A DNA stretch of 64,000 nucleotides, taken from positions 19,348,001 to 19,412,000 of the forward strand of contig NC_071670.1 of the NCBI RefSeq assembly GCF_028554725.1. Direction: 5' to 3'. Position numbers and translations under genes: made by a program. This DNA comes from Zeugodacus cucurbitae. Lineage: Eukaryota; Arthropoda; Insecta; Diptera; Tephritidae. Below, one piece after another: positions 34,606 through 47,400 of the stretch. The first letter of the stretch is position 1. Each line of letters begins with the position of its first letter. The notes below the pieces were generated by a model, which saw only the letters and a list, made by a program, of their open reading frames with translations, had not been told where the DNA came from and did not search any database.

Positions 34606-37600
34606 TTAACAGCCGGTTTCGCGAAACAAATTTAAGTAAAATAATTAAATTCCGTTTCACCATTTGACTTAATTTGCCATTTAAATATTAATGGCTATCA
34701 GCTGAATTCCCATTTGTTTACCATTTTGACAGAGAAATACAATTTATTTGTTTACATAAATCAGCTGTTATTCTTACTAAAATCCCTGTCTTTTAATTTT
34801 TTGCATACCAAATTTCAATAATATTAAAAGGAAAGTTTCTGATTGCCATTCACTTGGGAGTGGCCAGGAACGATTCTTTTACATGTGGCTCAAGCAGCTC
34901 AAAACTTCCGGTCTTAGACCAAGTAGGCGAGCTAAAGTGAGAAGGCGAAACCCGCTTATGCGGTTGTGCGTAGGGTTTGGGACCCACCACATAAAAACAC
35001 CCCCCAATGAAAAGGAAGAAACAGCCTCGGATGAGAGACCCCAATTTTGATGACGACCATTGCAAACGTTTAAAGGACTACGAATTAAGGGCATGCACCT
35101 GGAATGTCCGGACCCTTAATTGGGAAGGTGCCTCTGCCCAGCTGGTTGATATCCTCGTAAAAGTATAGGCTGACATCACCGCAATCCAAGAAATGCGATG
35201 GACGGGACAAGGACGGAAGAAGGTGGGTCCTTGTGACATCTACTACAGCGGCCATATAAAGGAGCGCAAATTCGGTGTGGGATTCGTGGTGGGAGAGAGA
35301 CTCCGTCGTCGAGTCCTGGCATTGACTCCGGTGGATGAACGTCTAGCCACAATCCGCATAAAAGCGAGGTTCTTTAACATATCGCTGATTTGCGCCAACG
35401 CCCCGACGGAAGAGAAGGACGAAGTGATCAAAGATACCTTCTATGAGCGCCTAGAACGTACCTATGAGCGCTGCCCCCGCCACGATGTCAAAATCGTCCT
35501 TGGCGATTTCAACGCTAGGGTGGGTAAAGAAGGTGTCTTTGGCAAAACAGTCGGAAAATTCAGCCTCCATGACGACACATCACCAAACGGTCTGAGGCTG
35601 ATCGACTTCGCCGGGGCCCGAAATATGGTCGTCTGTAGTACTAGATTCCAGCATAAGAAAATCCATCAAGCTACTTCGCTGTCCCCGGATCGAATCACTC
35701 GCAACCAGATCGATCATGTTGTGATAGATGGACGGCATGTCTCCAGTGTTTTTGATGTGCGTACGCTTCGTGGTCCCAACATCGACTCGGACCACTATCT
35801 TGTAGCAGCTAAGATACGCACCCGCCTCTGTGTAGAAAAGCGCACACGTCAACAAACACAAGGAAGGTTCGACATCGAGAAGCTGCAATCACAACCGACA
35901 GCCGAACGGTTGCTCGACTCGACTTGCACTTCTGCTCTCTGAGAGCACTCATCAGCTTCTCGGTATAAGGGAGCTGTGGGACGGCTTATCAAATTCCTTA
36001 CGTACAGCTGCAACCGAAACCATTGGTTTTCGGAAAAGTCAAAAAACAGCTGGTATGATGAGGATTGTCGTCTCGCAGTGGAGAGAAAACAGACTGCCTA
36101 CCTCGCAATGTTGCGATCGACCGGATGGGAAAGATACCGAGAGGTGAAGAGGGAAGCGAGACGCATTTGTAGACAAAAAAAGAAAGAGGCCGAAATGCGT
36201 GAGTATGAAGAGCTAGACAAGCTGGCCGACAGGGGTAATGCTCGAAAACTTTACGAAAAGATCCGGCGACTAACTGAAGGTTTCAAGACCGGAGCACACT
36301 CCTGTCCTGTAGGACCCCCAGAGGTGATCTAGTTATTGATGACCAGAGTATACTGAGTTTGTGGAGGGAACACTTCTCCAGCCTGCTGAATGGCAGTGAA
36401 AGTACAACACCAGGAGATGGCGAAACCGATTCCCCAATCGACGACGATGGAGCAGATGTTCCATTGTCCGACCATGAAGAAATTCGAATAGCAATTACCC
36501 GCTTGAAGAACAATAAGGCGGCGGGGGCCGATGGATTACCGGCCGAGCTATTCAAATACGGCGGCGAAGAGCTGATAAGGTGCTTGCATCAGCTTCTTTG
36601 CAGAATATGGTCGGAAGAAACCATGCCTGACGATTGGAATCTCAGTGTACTCTGCCCAATACACAAAAAGGTAGACCCCACAATTTGCGCCAATTTCCGT
36701 GGGATAAGCCTCCTCAACATCGCGTATAAGGTTCTGTCGAGCGTATTGTGTAAACGACTAAAGCCCACCGTCAACAAACTGATTGGACCTTATCAGTGTG
36801 GCTTTAGACCTGGAAAATCAACAACAGACCAGATATTCACCATGGGCTTTCGACAGCACGAAAAGGAGCTGCCTTTATGCCGCGATGTCTGAATTTGCTA
36901 TCCCCGCAAAACGAATACGGTTGTGTAAGCTGACACCAAAAGCTCAGTCAGGATCGGGAAGGACCTCTCTGAGCCGTTCGATACCAGACGAGGTTTCAGA
37001 CAAGGTGACTCACTCTCGTGTGAAGAAAAAAATACGAGCTGCAGAGCTAAATAGAGAAGGTACAATCTTCTATAAGAGTGTACAGCTACTGGCGTACGCC
37101 GATGATATCGATATCATTGGAAACAACACCCGCGCCGTTAGTTCTGCTTTTTCCAGACTGGATAAGGAAGCGAAGCGTACGGGTCTGGTGGTGAACGAGG
37201 ACAAGACGAAATATCTCCTGTCATCAAACAAACAGTCAGAGCATTCGCGTCTTGGCTCCCACGTCACTGTTGACAGTCATAACTTTGAAGTTGTAGATAA
37301 TTTCGTCTACCTAGGAACCAGCATTAAGAGCAATAACAATGTCAGCCTGGAAATCCAACGCAGAATCACTCTTGCCAACAGGTGCTACTATGGACTAACA
37401 AAAACCAACTCTACAAGTCTCTCATCATTCCCGTCCTACTTTACGGTGCAGAAGCGTGGACGATGTCAACATCTGATGAGACGGCACTAAGAGTTTTCGA
37501 GAGAAAGGTTTTGCGGAAGATTTATGGTCCCTTAAACATTGGGAACGGCGAATACCGCAGACGATGGAACGATGAGCTGTATGTGTTATTCGACGACATA

Positions 37601-38459
37601 GACATGGTCCAGCGAATAAAAAAACAGCGGCTACGCTGGCTAGGTCATGTTGTTCGAATGGATGAAAGTACTCCAGCTCTGAAAGTATGCGATGCAGTAC
37701 CCGCTGGTGGAAGCCGAGGAAGAGGGAGACCTCCACTCCGATGGAAGGACCAGGTGGAGAGGGACCTGGCTTCGCTTGGTATAACCAATTGGCGCCATAC
37801 TGCCAGAAGGAGGGATATCTGCGGTGTAAGCGGTGTCTACGCCAGTCAACAACAACAACAACAACAAATGTCAATAATGGTGAAACGCAGGAAACTTAAG
37901 TGCAAAGTTATATAAAAATTAAAATAATAATAATAATGGCTGCCGTTTATATTTCAACAGTCTTTACAAGCAATATGATGATAATGATGATGTAAGAGTT
38001 GTTGAAATTATGGATGAGAATTGATAAATTTTGTATTTACTATTTACTAATATTTACTCATTTAAATAAAACCACTTCCTTCGAATATAGTTTCTATATT
38101 ATTATACTTCATGTCCATTCAAAAAGTGAACACATTGCTTTGATTTGCTTGATTTTTTATGTACAATTACTCATGTCGCGAACGCACCTAAAAATGCTCA
38201 CCCAAAAAAGTGCCCAACGCGCCATAAAATCAAGTTTTCACTTCTGCCTGAGTGCAACCCCATTCTAGTTATTTCTTTGTCAAAATGGTAAACAAATGTG
38301 AATTCAGCTGATAGAAAAGCGTAACCATGGTTACATATGACAGTATTTAAATAATATTTAAAAGGCAAAGCGTGACCATTTAAATAAAAATGAAGTCAAA
38401 TGGTGAAACTGAAATTAATTACTTTTTACTTAAATTTATTTCGTGAAACCGGCTGTTAA
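34606..38459. mobile_element. Foldback-like element with TTAA flanks, split by a LINE
   Basis: The left arm (34610-~34760, CAGCCGGTTTCGCGAAAC...) and right arm (~38290-38455, ...TTTCGTGAAACCGGCTG) are inverted repeats of roughly 150 bp, sharing GTTTCACCATTTGACTT and TCAGCTGAATTC among other blocks. Both ends are flanked by TTAA. A TTAA target with such ends suggests a piggyBac-type non-autonomous element, but no transposase is present. The RTE-like LINE at 34823-37870 is inserted inside it. Confidence 0.6.
34823..37870 (+). mobile_element. RTE-like LINE, near full length, degenerate
   Basis: About 3.05 kb ending in an ACAACAACAACA tail. TCAATAAT occurs at 34815-34822 and 37871-37878, a likely target duplication. 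A ~240-bp leader is followed by an apurinic-type endonuclease (about 35086-35940; LRACTWNVRTL, IQEMRW, LGDFNARVGK, SDHYLV), a linker, a reverse transcriptase (YKVLSSVLCKRLKP, PYQCGFRPGKSTTDQIFT, LLAYADDIDII) and a C-terminal block (RLRWLGHVVRM, GRGRPPLRWKDQVE). A TAG at 35166-35168, frameshifts near 36320 and 37400, and a deletion of the FIDFKAA motif near 36850 make it inactive. The microsatellite-like tail fits the RTE clade. Confidence 0.85.
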
Positions 38460-38774
38460 TTTCCTTCCGCTATTGGAATATATCTTTGAATCATCCCTAT
38501 AAGAAACCTATTAGTTAAATCATACATTAATTATAAGAGATTTCTATTAGTTTTATAAGACCAAATTGTCCGAATTTAACAGAAACTCTTGTGTTAATAT
38601 TTGCATACTGCAGCAGGAGTCAAGCTCATTGTAGAAAACTACAAGTAACAAATCTACAATACAATGAAAGAAATTGCGATAAGAATGCAATAGAATTAAG
38701 GAAAACGCTAGACAGTTCACGCGGGTTTACTACTTATTTAATAATTTCATTTTAAAATATACTACTAACACGAC
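38460..38774. other. Noncoding AT-rich stretch
   Basis: Between two transposon copies; nothing recognised. Confidence 0.4.
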
Positions 38775-40543
38775 ACTACTCGACTTGCACTCCTACTATC
38801 TGAGTACACTCATCATCATCTCGTTTGAGGGAACTGTGGAACAAAAGACACTGCGTACCGCTGCATCCGAAACAATTGGATTTCGGCAACGAAACGAGCT
38901 GATACAATGAGAACTGCCGGCGGAGAGAAAGCAGACTCCCTACCTCGCAACGTTGCGAAAGACCACAGAACATGGGGAATGTTTCCGAGATATGAAGAGG
39001 CAAGCGAGAGAAATTTGCAGACATAAAAAGAAAGATGCCGAAATGAGAGAGTATGAAGAGCTTGAGAAGCTGACAGACATGGGTAATGCTCGAAAATTTT
39101 ATGAAAAATGAAGAGATTTACAGAAGTTCATGTAGGGACCAAGGTGGAAATCTGATCACTGATGTCCAGAGCATACTGGGTTTATGGAGGGAACACTTTT
39201 CCGAACTGCTGAATGACAGTAAATGTTCAACAACAGGAGATGGCGAACACGATTCCCCAATCGATGGCGATAGAACAGATGTTCAATTGCCCGACCATGA
39301 AGAAATTCGCATAGCAATTATCAGTTTGAAGAACAACAAAGTTACATTGACCGATGAATTGACGAGCCGTTCAAATACGACGGCGAATTTATAAGATGCA
39401 TATATTAGGTTCTTTGCAGAATATGGTCGGATGAAAGCATGCCCGACGATTAGAACCTAAGTGTACTCTGCCCAATCCATAAAAGCGAGACCCCACAATC
39501 TGCGCCAATTACCGTGGGATAAGTCTCCTCAATATCGCATATAAGGTCCAATGGAGCGTACTGTGTGAAAGACTAAAGCTCACCGTCAACGAACTGATTG
39601 GTACTTATAAGGTCCTTTGATCAGGAAAATCCACCATGGATCAGATATTCACCATGGGCCCGAGACAGAATGCACACCACCTTTTCATCGATTTTAAAGC
39701 TGCCTTCGATAGCACGAAAAGGAGCTGAACTAATACGACTATGTAAACTGACGTCGAGCGACACCAAAAGCTCCGTCAGGATCGGAAAGGACCTTTCCGA
39801 GCCGTTCGATATCAAGCGAGGTTTCAGATAAGGTGACTCACTATCGTGTGACTTCTTTAACCTGATGCTAGAAAAAACAATTCGAGCCGCAGAGCTAAAT
39901 AGAGGGGTATAATCTTCTATAAGAGTGTACAGTTGCTGGCGTACGCCGATGATATCATTATCATTGGAAGCAACAATCGCGCCATTAGATCTGCTTTATC
40001 CAGACTGGATAAGGAAGCGAAGCGAAAGCGTCTGGTGGTGAACGAGGACAAGACAAAATATCTCCTGTCATCAAACAAACAGTCAGCGCATTCGCGCTGA
40101 AGTTGTAGATAATTTCATCTACCTGGGAACCAGCATTAACAGCAATAACAATGTCAGCCTCGAAATCCAGCGCAGAATAACTCTTGCCAACAGGTGCTAC
40201 TTTGGACTGAGTAGGCAATTGTACAGTAAAGTCCTCTCTCGACGAACAAAAACCAAACTCTACAAGTCTCTCATCATTCCCGTGCAGAAGCGTGGACGAT
40301 GTCAACATCCGATGAGACGGCACTAGGAGTTTTCGAGAGAAAGGTTTTACGGAAGATTTATGGTCTCTTAAACATTGGCAGCGGCGAATACCGCAGACGA
40401 TGGAACGATGAGCTCTGTGAGTTTTACGACTACATTGACATAGTATAGCGAATAATAAAACAGCGGCTACGCTGGCTAGATCATGTTGTTCGAATGGATG
40501 AAAGTACTCCAGCTTTGAAAGTGTTCTATGCAGTACCCGTCGA
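38775..40543 (+). mobile_element. RTE-like LINE, truncated at both ends
   Basis: Matches the LINE from just after the endonuclease (CTTGCACTCCTAC) through the linker, RT (FIDFKAAFDSTKR, then 'AYADDIIIIGSNN') to VVRMDESTPALKVFYAVP, where it stops without a tail. Many frameshifts. Unlike the copy at 34823 it keeps the FIDFKAAF motif. Confidence 0.85.
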
Positions 40544-40545
40544 AT

Positions 40546-40892
40546 TTGTGTTTGATGAAAAGCAAGAAAATCCATGAAGATAATAAAACGAACTATGACT
40601 GGAAACAACGTAACCAAATCATTATATTTAAAAACGACTTTTATATTTTCACTAAACATTGTACTGCTGCTTTCTATAAATCTGCACTGAGAGCCTTCGA
40701 CCGCACTTTAAAAAAATAACCTTGGTTGATTTCATTTTTTTTTAATTTATTTTGTTAAATAAAAGAAGAGTAATTTTGGCAAAAAAAGAGGAATTTTCAC
40801 AAAAAGAGGAATTATTTGCAAAATTCCTAATATATGGTATCTACAATGTGGGTGCGCTCGTTTTCGCATAATTGTAAACACAAAAATTTTGT
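40546..40892 (+). repeat. Small inverted-repeat element with partial minisatellite unit
   Basis: Contains GAGCCTTCGACCGCACTTT and AAAAAAATAACC, AAAGAGGAATTTTCAC, TATCTACAATGTGG and an end near CATAATTGTAAACACAAAAA. All are shared with the larger copy in the second MADF gene's intron (56870-57490). Internally deleted. Confidence 0.65.
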
Positions 40893-41377
40893 GAAATGTA
40901 GAAATTGAAAAGTAGAGGGAAAAGTGATTTTTATAATAGTAATTGTTGATTAAAAAACCTTAACTAAATTTAAAATTTGAATTTAATTGAATGTTAACAG
41001 TGTAATATCAAATATTTGAATATTTTCGTTTGCACAGTGACATCGGATTACAAAACGAGTTCGTTTGTGTTACCCTGTTTTGTTTCCTAACTAGTATATA
41101 AACTGGGGATTTGATACTTGCAGCTAATTGACATATGCTGCTCGATGTCACTGCCGCAGCGCCTAGCGGCATTGCTGTACGCGGGTAGTTCACCAGAAAC
41201 ATGCATATGTGCGTTTGAAATGTTGCTTCGGTAGCGATTGTTTCTTCGTCTTCTATCACGGCAAGTGCAAACGAGATAGCTGTATTCATGGTGGCGTATT
41301 GGTTACGCCGCTAACAGCTGCGCCGCGTATTAATTCAGTTTATAAATTTGTTTGTTGTGTGTTGGTGCGTTGCGAAA
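40893..41377 (+). promoter_or_regulatory. Upstream region of MADF-BESS gene 1
   Basis: A TCAGTT initiator-like motif at 41334-41340 (TTAATTCAGTTTATA) would give a leader of about 42 nt before the ATG at 41378. A TATATAAA box at 41095-41102 is an alternative farther upstream. No coding frame is supported here. Confidence 0.4.
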
Positions 41378-44300
41378 ATGGAGCCATCTGAAACTGTTCA
41401 AGAAAGTTCTAGTGATCAAGGACAAATGTATTATACTAAGCCGTCAGATAATGGTGTAATAGTGAAAATAAATTCAATGAAGTTGATACGATTGGTCCGT
41501 TGCAATGACGTATTGTACAACAGTTTTGCGGATGGCTATAATGACAAAACTTACAAAGAGATAATTTGGGAGCGCATTTACCGAGCATTATTCCCTTTTT
41601 ACGATACATACAAACCCCAACATCAAGATTGTATACGTAAGTAAATACCTAAACGAAGCACAGCTTATTTACATATTTGTGTTTTGGTTTGCTGCACACT
41701 GCGTTCCGATATTTTTGCACTTTCTACGCAGGTAAAACACCTATCCTTTTTTCAATGTGTGAATGTAGAACGTAAACAAGGTTTGCTATCAAAGCTAATA
41801 TCCTATGGACGCTTATTTCGGTGTTGCTCATCGTGTTACAAAAATATATCATGAGTTCTTTATCAGCTGAAGTGTAATAATAGCGATCACACGATAACTC
41901 TACACTCGATAATCATATTGTAATCCAACATAATTATTTGCGTTTAGCAATTGGTACGGCGCAATTGTATAATTGTTGATATAAACATAAGGAGCCGCAT
42001 TCTTCTCGTTTGTTATCGATATTGAAAACTTGATATGTGTAAGAGCCGATATTTAACCGATAAGAATACTTATATTGAGTTCTCACGTAACATTCGAATT
42101 AAATTATGTCATGGCAATTATCTACGATTGGTCACTGCTCTGCTCGTTATCTTTGGGCGCAGCTCGCTTGTCAAAAGTGCTGCCCGTTTGTTTGAATTAC
42201 TGGATTGTGTGTTCTATTGTCTTCTCTATAACGCTTAGCCAATAGATAACAGCTATTATTACAATCACTATGGAGGGATACTCTTGCTCTTGCAGGACAA
42301 AAAACAGAAACGGGTTGGAATATCTATGAAATTCTTTATTCCTGTGAGAGTACATTTGATGCCATTATGTATGGACTTCCTTTTGCTTGGTCACCACGGG
42401 CACGCTTGCAGAAGTCCAGACGCTGAACCCCAATTTTTGACGCTTTTCAAGCATAAATCGTCCGAAAGTGCTGCAACTTCACGTTCGATATTCGTACGAA
42501 GTTGGAATAATAATTTTGGCTTCTTGAAACGTACTATATATATTTCTCTGATGAAATGTTGAAAACTACTAAAACTGCTTTAATACAGTAAAAAAAAGCA
42601 CTTGAGATCCAAATGCTATAGTTTGTATAGTTTGAAAATGGCGTGTGAGGGTATATAATGTTCAGTTACACCAGACGGCGTTAATTCGGATTAACTGCTT
42701 TAATCGCGGTTAATTCGAGAGTTATCTCAGTTAATCCTCAAAGTTTTAGAGAGTTAGTGGCATTTTCATTGGCAACATTGTTAAAAATGGCCGCTTTTGA
42801 TCTAATACTGACAGCTGTTTTTCAAAGCTCTGCTACATCAATATTTGTAGTTATCATATAAGGTCGGTTGGGAACTAGAATTAATTCGTATGGTAAGCCG
42901 CCGGTCTCGTCCGGTTTCATTTTGTGTAACTTTTTTCTAACATAAGCTTCTTGGTCGGCATTATGATAGCCAATGAAAACAGCCGATGCCAATGAAATAA
43001 TTTTATTTTGATAACTATTCAAAATTTTATTGTTGTATCCGTTGACAGCTTGTCTGTTCCTTCCGGACATACATATTGCGCATATTCTTTAGTAACAAAT
43101 CTAGATTCAATCACGTTCAATTCTTCTTGTGTTAAAATAGTTCCATCTCCGTGATGACGAGCAGCAGTTGTAATAATGTATACAAAATATAGTAACACTA
43201 AAGTATACAAAAGCATTACAACAATGTTTTTATTAATTCTATTAACACTTTAGATTTGTTTTTTTTTTAACACAAAACTTTATCCATATTTATTTTGACC
43301 ATCCCGGATCTAATAATGATTGTAGATTCCTTAAAAGTTCAGAATATTATAGAAAAAGCGGTAAACAATAGGAAATTTTATTTATAAGTTCAACCTTCTT
43401 TTTAACCCGCATTGACAACACAATTCATTTTTAAGCGAAGATTTTAAATAAGCTAAATGCGTTTTATTTGTTCATGATTTAGCTACTAGCTTGTGGTGGT
43501 CAAATAAAACACTCCTATTAACTCAATAACTCAACAATCTCATTCCAACACTGCAATAACACTTATGCCCGGTTTCACAGTTCGTACTTAAGTTGTGCCC
43601 AAATAAAATCTTAGCTAAGCATTGTTGTTGACTGAGTAGTCATTTGCGTTTCACAGTCGATGCTTATTTTCTATAAAATTCTATTATGATATATGGCAGC
43701 ACAATGAAAAACATTTGTTTACAAATACCATCTGACAAATTGAAATTATTGTTGATGAAAAATAACTTTGCCACGAATAAATTTAGAATCTGGGAAATGG
43801 ATGGAAACAATTAAAGGACACCGAATTTCACCGCAAGCGAGTGGTGCACCTATTGCAACTAGCAGGAAAGCATATAACCGTCATTGAATGCAAGAAATTC
43901 CAAAAAATTTTTTCAGCAAATAATTTTTATTTTATTTTTTTGACAAAAAAGTCAATATTCAAAACAAAAATCAGCTGTTACTTAAGCACTGCTTAAGTCT
44001 CCCATTTTCAGTACTTAAGCAGACCTGAAGTATGAACTGTAAAACCCAATATTTCTGTTTTATCTTAAGCACATCCTAAACAGTGACTGTGAAACCGGGC
44101 ATTAGTCTAGCATACATAGGTACTATGTTGTAGACCAACTTTTGCCCGACCAACTTTTGGATACGACCAACATCAAACAAGCGTTAACGCTATTCACAGT
44201 AGAGCTTTCAATACACTCCTTCTCGTTGAAAATCGTTCCTGCAGTCAAACTACCAAACATAGCAGAATCACAGTTCGATGTGACCTTGTCAAACCAGAGT

Positions 44301-45568
44301 AATATTCGCGCTACGGCGTTCTGGATACTGGAGTCAGTTACACTCTTACTTATACGGAATAGGGTATTTACGCATTAACGTCACCCCACCTATTCTAACT
44401 TACTCATTAAATATGGTTAATTGCAACACACACTTATGCTACCCCTATTCCTAGTAACAGCTTATTTCCTGGACATTCTATCCATTCCAAATTGGCATAA
44501 GCCCTATTTTTTAACTTTCTGTTGACGTTCCATAAGTGCGAGAAATAACTTGACTCTCAAAACTATTGTTCCAACACATGTTCATAGTATTTTCTCTACA
44601 TCATCTTTTTTATTGCGAATTACATATATACAACTTTATAAACAACAAATAAATTGAATTCTTATCTTATAGGTGCAAATGTACGTCGTCGTTGGAAAAC
44701 CCTTCGTGACTCAATTTCACGCGAGGTCAAAAAGAATGCTACACTTGAAAATTATTTAAGGAAAAAAGAGAGTCCGATTATTTCTGAGCTCGAGTTCTTA
44801 ATACCACACATTAAAAGTGCACATTGTGCGAGGTAATAACTATTTTTTTAATTGAATGTTTTACTTGAAATACATATTACTTTTAATTCTAGATTAGCTG
44901 ATGAGATGGGATTACGGGAATGTTACACCAGCACAATGGTGGTTGAGCAGGAGCCACAAGATGAGGATAGTCTTAACGACTTGATTGACTTGACCGAAGA
45001 ATGTGATATTAAGCCATTTATTAAACAAGATGGCTTTCAGTATGATGATATGGATACATGTGATGGTTCACTTCAGCATGAAACATTATCCCCGACTGCA
45101 AATATCGACGTAGGGAGTCAATTTATAAATGGCATTGAAGTGGTACCAGCAACAGAGAATGATGAATCGATTCAATCATCATGGAACAAAGAGTTTTGTA
45201 CGCTTGCACAGTTTAAGGGTGGTGAGTTTATCAATCCTGTTGACGTCTGTACGGAACAGGAGCATGGAGAGAATTCAGAGGCTACTGATAAAGAGGCTAG
45301 AGAAATGAATGACACAGCTGCAACTGAACCTATTAGTAAGCGAGCACGGAACGAATCGGAAGATACTCCCAAAGAATTACAAGCCAAAATACTGCAATTG
45401 TTGAGTAGTTTAGAGCATCGTGAACGCAGCGACTGTGAAACCCAAGACGAGGATCGTATGTTTTTATTGTCACTGGTTTCTGACTTAAAACGCGTACCAG
45501 CGGCGAAAAAAATGATGGTGAAAATGGAAATTGTAACGGCAATCGCAAGAGCCAATCAAAGCCCATGA
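41378..45568 (+). CDS. MADF-BESS domain protein 1 (three exons)
   Basis: Exons 41378-41636, 44673-44832 and 44893-45568 join in frame to 364 residues (phase 1, then phase 2). The donors (GTAAGTAAA, GTAATA) and acceptors (TTATCTTATAG, TTTTAATTCTAG) are good. The ATG at 41378 has a CGAAAATGG context. MADF domain: about residues 34-133 (MKLIRLVRCNDVLY, WERIYRAL, ANVRRRWKTLRDSISREVKK, ISELEFLIPHI), a Myb/SANT-like DNA-binding fold. The middle is acidic, with a basic SKRARNE patch (possible NLS). C-terminal BESS motif at 325-360 (DRMFLLSLVSDLKRVP), which mediates protein contacts in Drosophila MADF proteins. So a nuclear DNA-binding regulator is likely. AATAAA at 45844. The 3-kb first intron holds a secreted-protein pseudogene and a TTA-flanked element. 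Confidence 0.85.
42035..42820. other. Intron 1 of MADF-BESS gene 1, unassigned part
   Basis: No gene supported. A cluster of TTAATTCGG/TTAATCGCGG-like motifs lies at 42680-42740. The frame at 42284-42562 has no recognised family. Confidence 0.35.
42822..43216 (-). pseudogene. Unknown small secreted-protein gene, broken copy 1
   Basis: From an ATG at 43216 the minus strand codes for a hydrophobic leader (MLLYTLVLLYFVYIITTAA) and RHHGDGTILTQEELNVIESR, then EYAQYVCPEG. A deletion with frameshift near 43055 moves the match into another frame (NGYNNKILNSYQNKIISLAS, FIGYHNADQEAYVRKKLHK) that ends at 42822. A second copy at 49636-49985 has the missing ~18 bp but carries a stop. I do not recognise the family. 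It looks like a secreted protein of about 140 residues. It sits antisense in intron 1 of the MADF gene. Confidence 0.55.
43566..44101. mobile_element. 536-bp inverted-repeat element with TTA duplication (Harbinger-like MITE)
   Basis: Both ends read inward as TGCCCGGTTTCACAGT, flanked by TTA on each side (43563-43565 and 44102-44104). A 3-bp TWA target duplication is the PIF/Harbinger signature. There is no transposase inside. It contains several CTTAAG motifs near both ends. It lies in intron 1 of MADF-BESS gene 1. Confidence 0.75.
44105..44672. other. Rest of intron 1 of MADF-BESS gene 1
   Basis: The 78-codon frame at 44142-44378 shows no known domain and has no clear splice sites. Probably intron. 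Confidence 0.35.
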
Positions 45569-45849
45569 GATATGTGAGCCTACCATTTATTCAACATAGA
45601 GTGGGTTCATCCTTCTTTTATAAGCCGATATTAATTAGTTTTATTGTATAGTTGTAGTGTTAATATCGTTTTATAAAATCTAGTTTTAGGTATAAGTGCG
45701 TTAGCTTTTCGATAAATTCGTAAACATCGTTACACCAAACATTTAGACATAAATGAAGTATTCACATAGCCATTAGTTCACTTAGGAAAGTATAAACCAG
45801 TACTGCCTTTATAAAACTTTAGAAATTATGTTAATTTCATTGAAATAAA

Positions 45850-46420
45850 TTTGTTATGTTAATATTTATAGTACGCGTGTTTTTTGTACATTATTTAGAA
45901 ATTATATTAATTTCTTTTAAATTAATTTGTTTGCATATTAATACATATGTGCTTGTTTAGTATATTTTGACAGGTGAATAAAATTTCAAAATTTAAATTT
46001 GCCAAATTATGCCATTTTAATTTAAAGGCATACGTAATAACTGCTAACTTACAGTAGTGACGAACGAGCAAAATTAATGCGCCGTTAGAAATGCTAATGC
46101 GCATTGAAATTTTATGGTGACAGACGGACAAAAGTGCATTTAGTCAGCTTTTGGAGTAATCTGCCTATTCATTAAAAAAATAAACAAATCTATCAGTACA
46201 TTTCGTCGCTGGTTGTCGTTGTTGTTGTTGAAACTGCTCGCTGTTTGCTTCCTGTCATCTAAAAACATTAAAATTAGTTATTGTTAATATATTTGCACAT
46301 AATTTACTTTGTAAAATATAAATATAAATCATGTGTTTAAGTTTTTTCTTCGTGGATGTCTACATTAATAGTTAGCATATTCATAAATTTCAGCGAATTG
46401 ATAGTCCAGAGTTGAAGATA
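45850..46420. other. Noncoding AT-rich stretch after MADF-BESS gene 1
   Basis: No supported feature apart from a TTGTTGTTGTT run near 46220. Confidence 0.4.
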
Positions 46421-46594
46421 CAGTTGAACTTCCATAACTATAACATCTATAACTCGAAGTGCTCCATAACTCGAACCATTGGATTGGTAATAGACGTGGT
46501 ATTTAATACAAATTACCTTCCGTATCTCGGAAGTCTCTCCAATTCGAAGTTTTTTTTGTGGATTATGGTGATACGAGTTTGGGAAGTTCAACTG
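46421..46594. mobile_element. 174-bp Tc1-type MITE (CAGT...GAACTTCCATAACT family)
   Basis: Left CAGTTGAACTTCCATAACTA and right TTTGGGAAGTTCAACTG are inverted, flanked by TA on both sides. The interior repeats the 'ATAACTCGAA' motif. Relatives lie at 51849, 58644 and 62930. Confidence 0.8.
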
Positions 46595-47149
46595 TAATTG
46601 ACAATTATGTGTATTTAATGCTCCGTTAAGTTTTCAAACTTTTATGTAATGAATTAGCCCGTTATAAATTGCAGTGCTTTCTTGTGAGCTGTGTAAAAAG
46701 TAAATGCATAATTAAAAAAAAACAAAATTAAATAACAAAATGTAGGCATATTTTATTAATTAACTTTAAGCTAACCAAATTTGTAGTAATATAAATAAGT
46801 CTGTAAAATTTTTTCTATGTAACATGCTGGTTTATGAGCTATATTTTTAATAGTAGTTTCAGTTGCCACTTTAATTCAGTCTTAGCTTGTCTTCTTTCTA
46901 AATTGTCTCAATTAAGCAACTAACGCATTAGATATGTATATAATATATGCTCATCACACACGAGCTCGTATTTTTGTAAGATAGTGGAAGGTAGTAGGAG
47001 TTAAACTGAAAGTTGTTTAAGAAAAGAAAATAAATAAATAAAATATTAAGATGTCTCAATAAAGTTATCGCTGAAATGATCAGAGTTATATTTTCTACAG
47101 AACAAAACATTTATAATCTCCAATCAAGCACTATGTAGCCGCACAAACA
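46595..47149. other. Noncoding AT-rich stretch
   Basis: No supported feature. Confidence 0.4.
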
Positions 47150-47400
47150 AAACTCACTGCGCTTCGAAAATCTTAAGAGTGAGATGGTGTGGATTGGACA
47201 CACCTTACGCAAACCTGCAAACGACAAAGCAAGAAATGTTATTGACTAGAGAGAGACCAGTCGGCTGACCCGATCATACCTGGAGAAGGCAGTTGTATGC
47301 TGAGCACAGACCAACAGGCAAAAGGTGGGGCGTGTGGCGCATGTGACAGAAGTGGTTGGAACTACCCAGTTCTCAGACATTATAGTCTTGTAAAAAACAT
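47150..47400 (+). mobile_element. Second LINE family, C-terminal fragment
   Basis: Broken frames show LRWCGLDTPYANLQ, then TWRRQLYAEHRPTGKRWG. This matches the 'RW.GH.LRKP...TWRRSxxAELxxxGxxWG' block at the C-terminus of many RTE/BovB-type LINE proteins. It differs from the RTE-like family seen elsewhere in this window. A dead fragment. Confidence 0.55.

Noticed and set aside
37640..37915. Glutamine-rich C-terminus (QQQQQQQ) of the LINE protein
   Set aside because: It is the ACA-repeat tail of the LINE translated past the true end.
44142..44378. 78-codon frame as an extra exon of MADF-BESS gene 1
   Set aside because: Exons 1 and 2 already join in frame across a continuous MADF domain; an exon here would break the domain.
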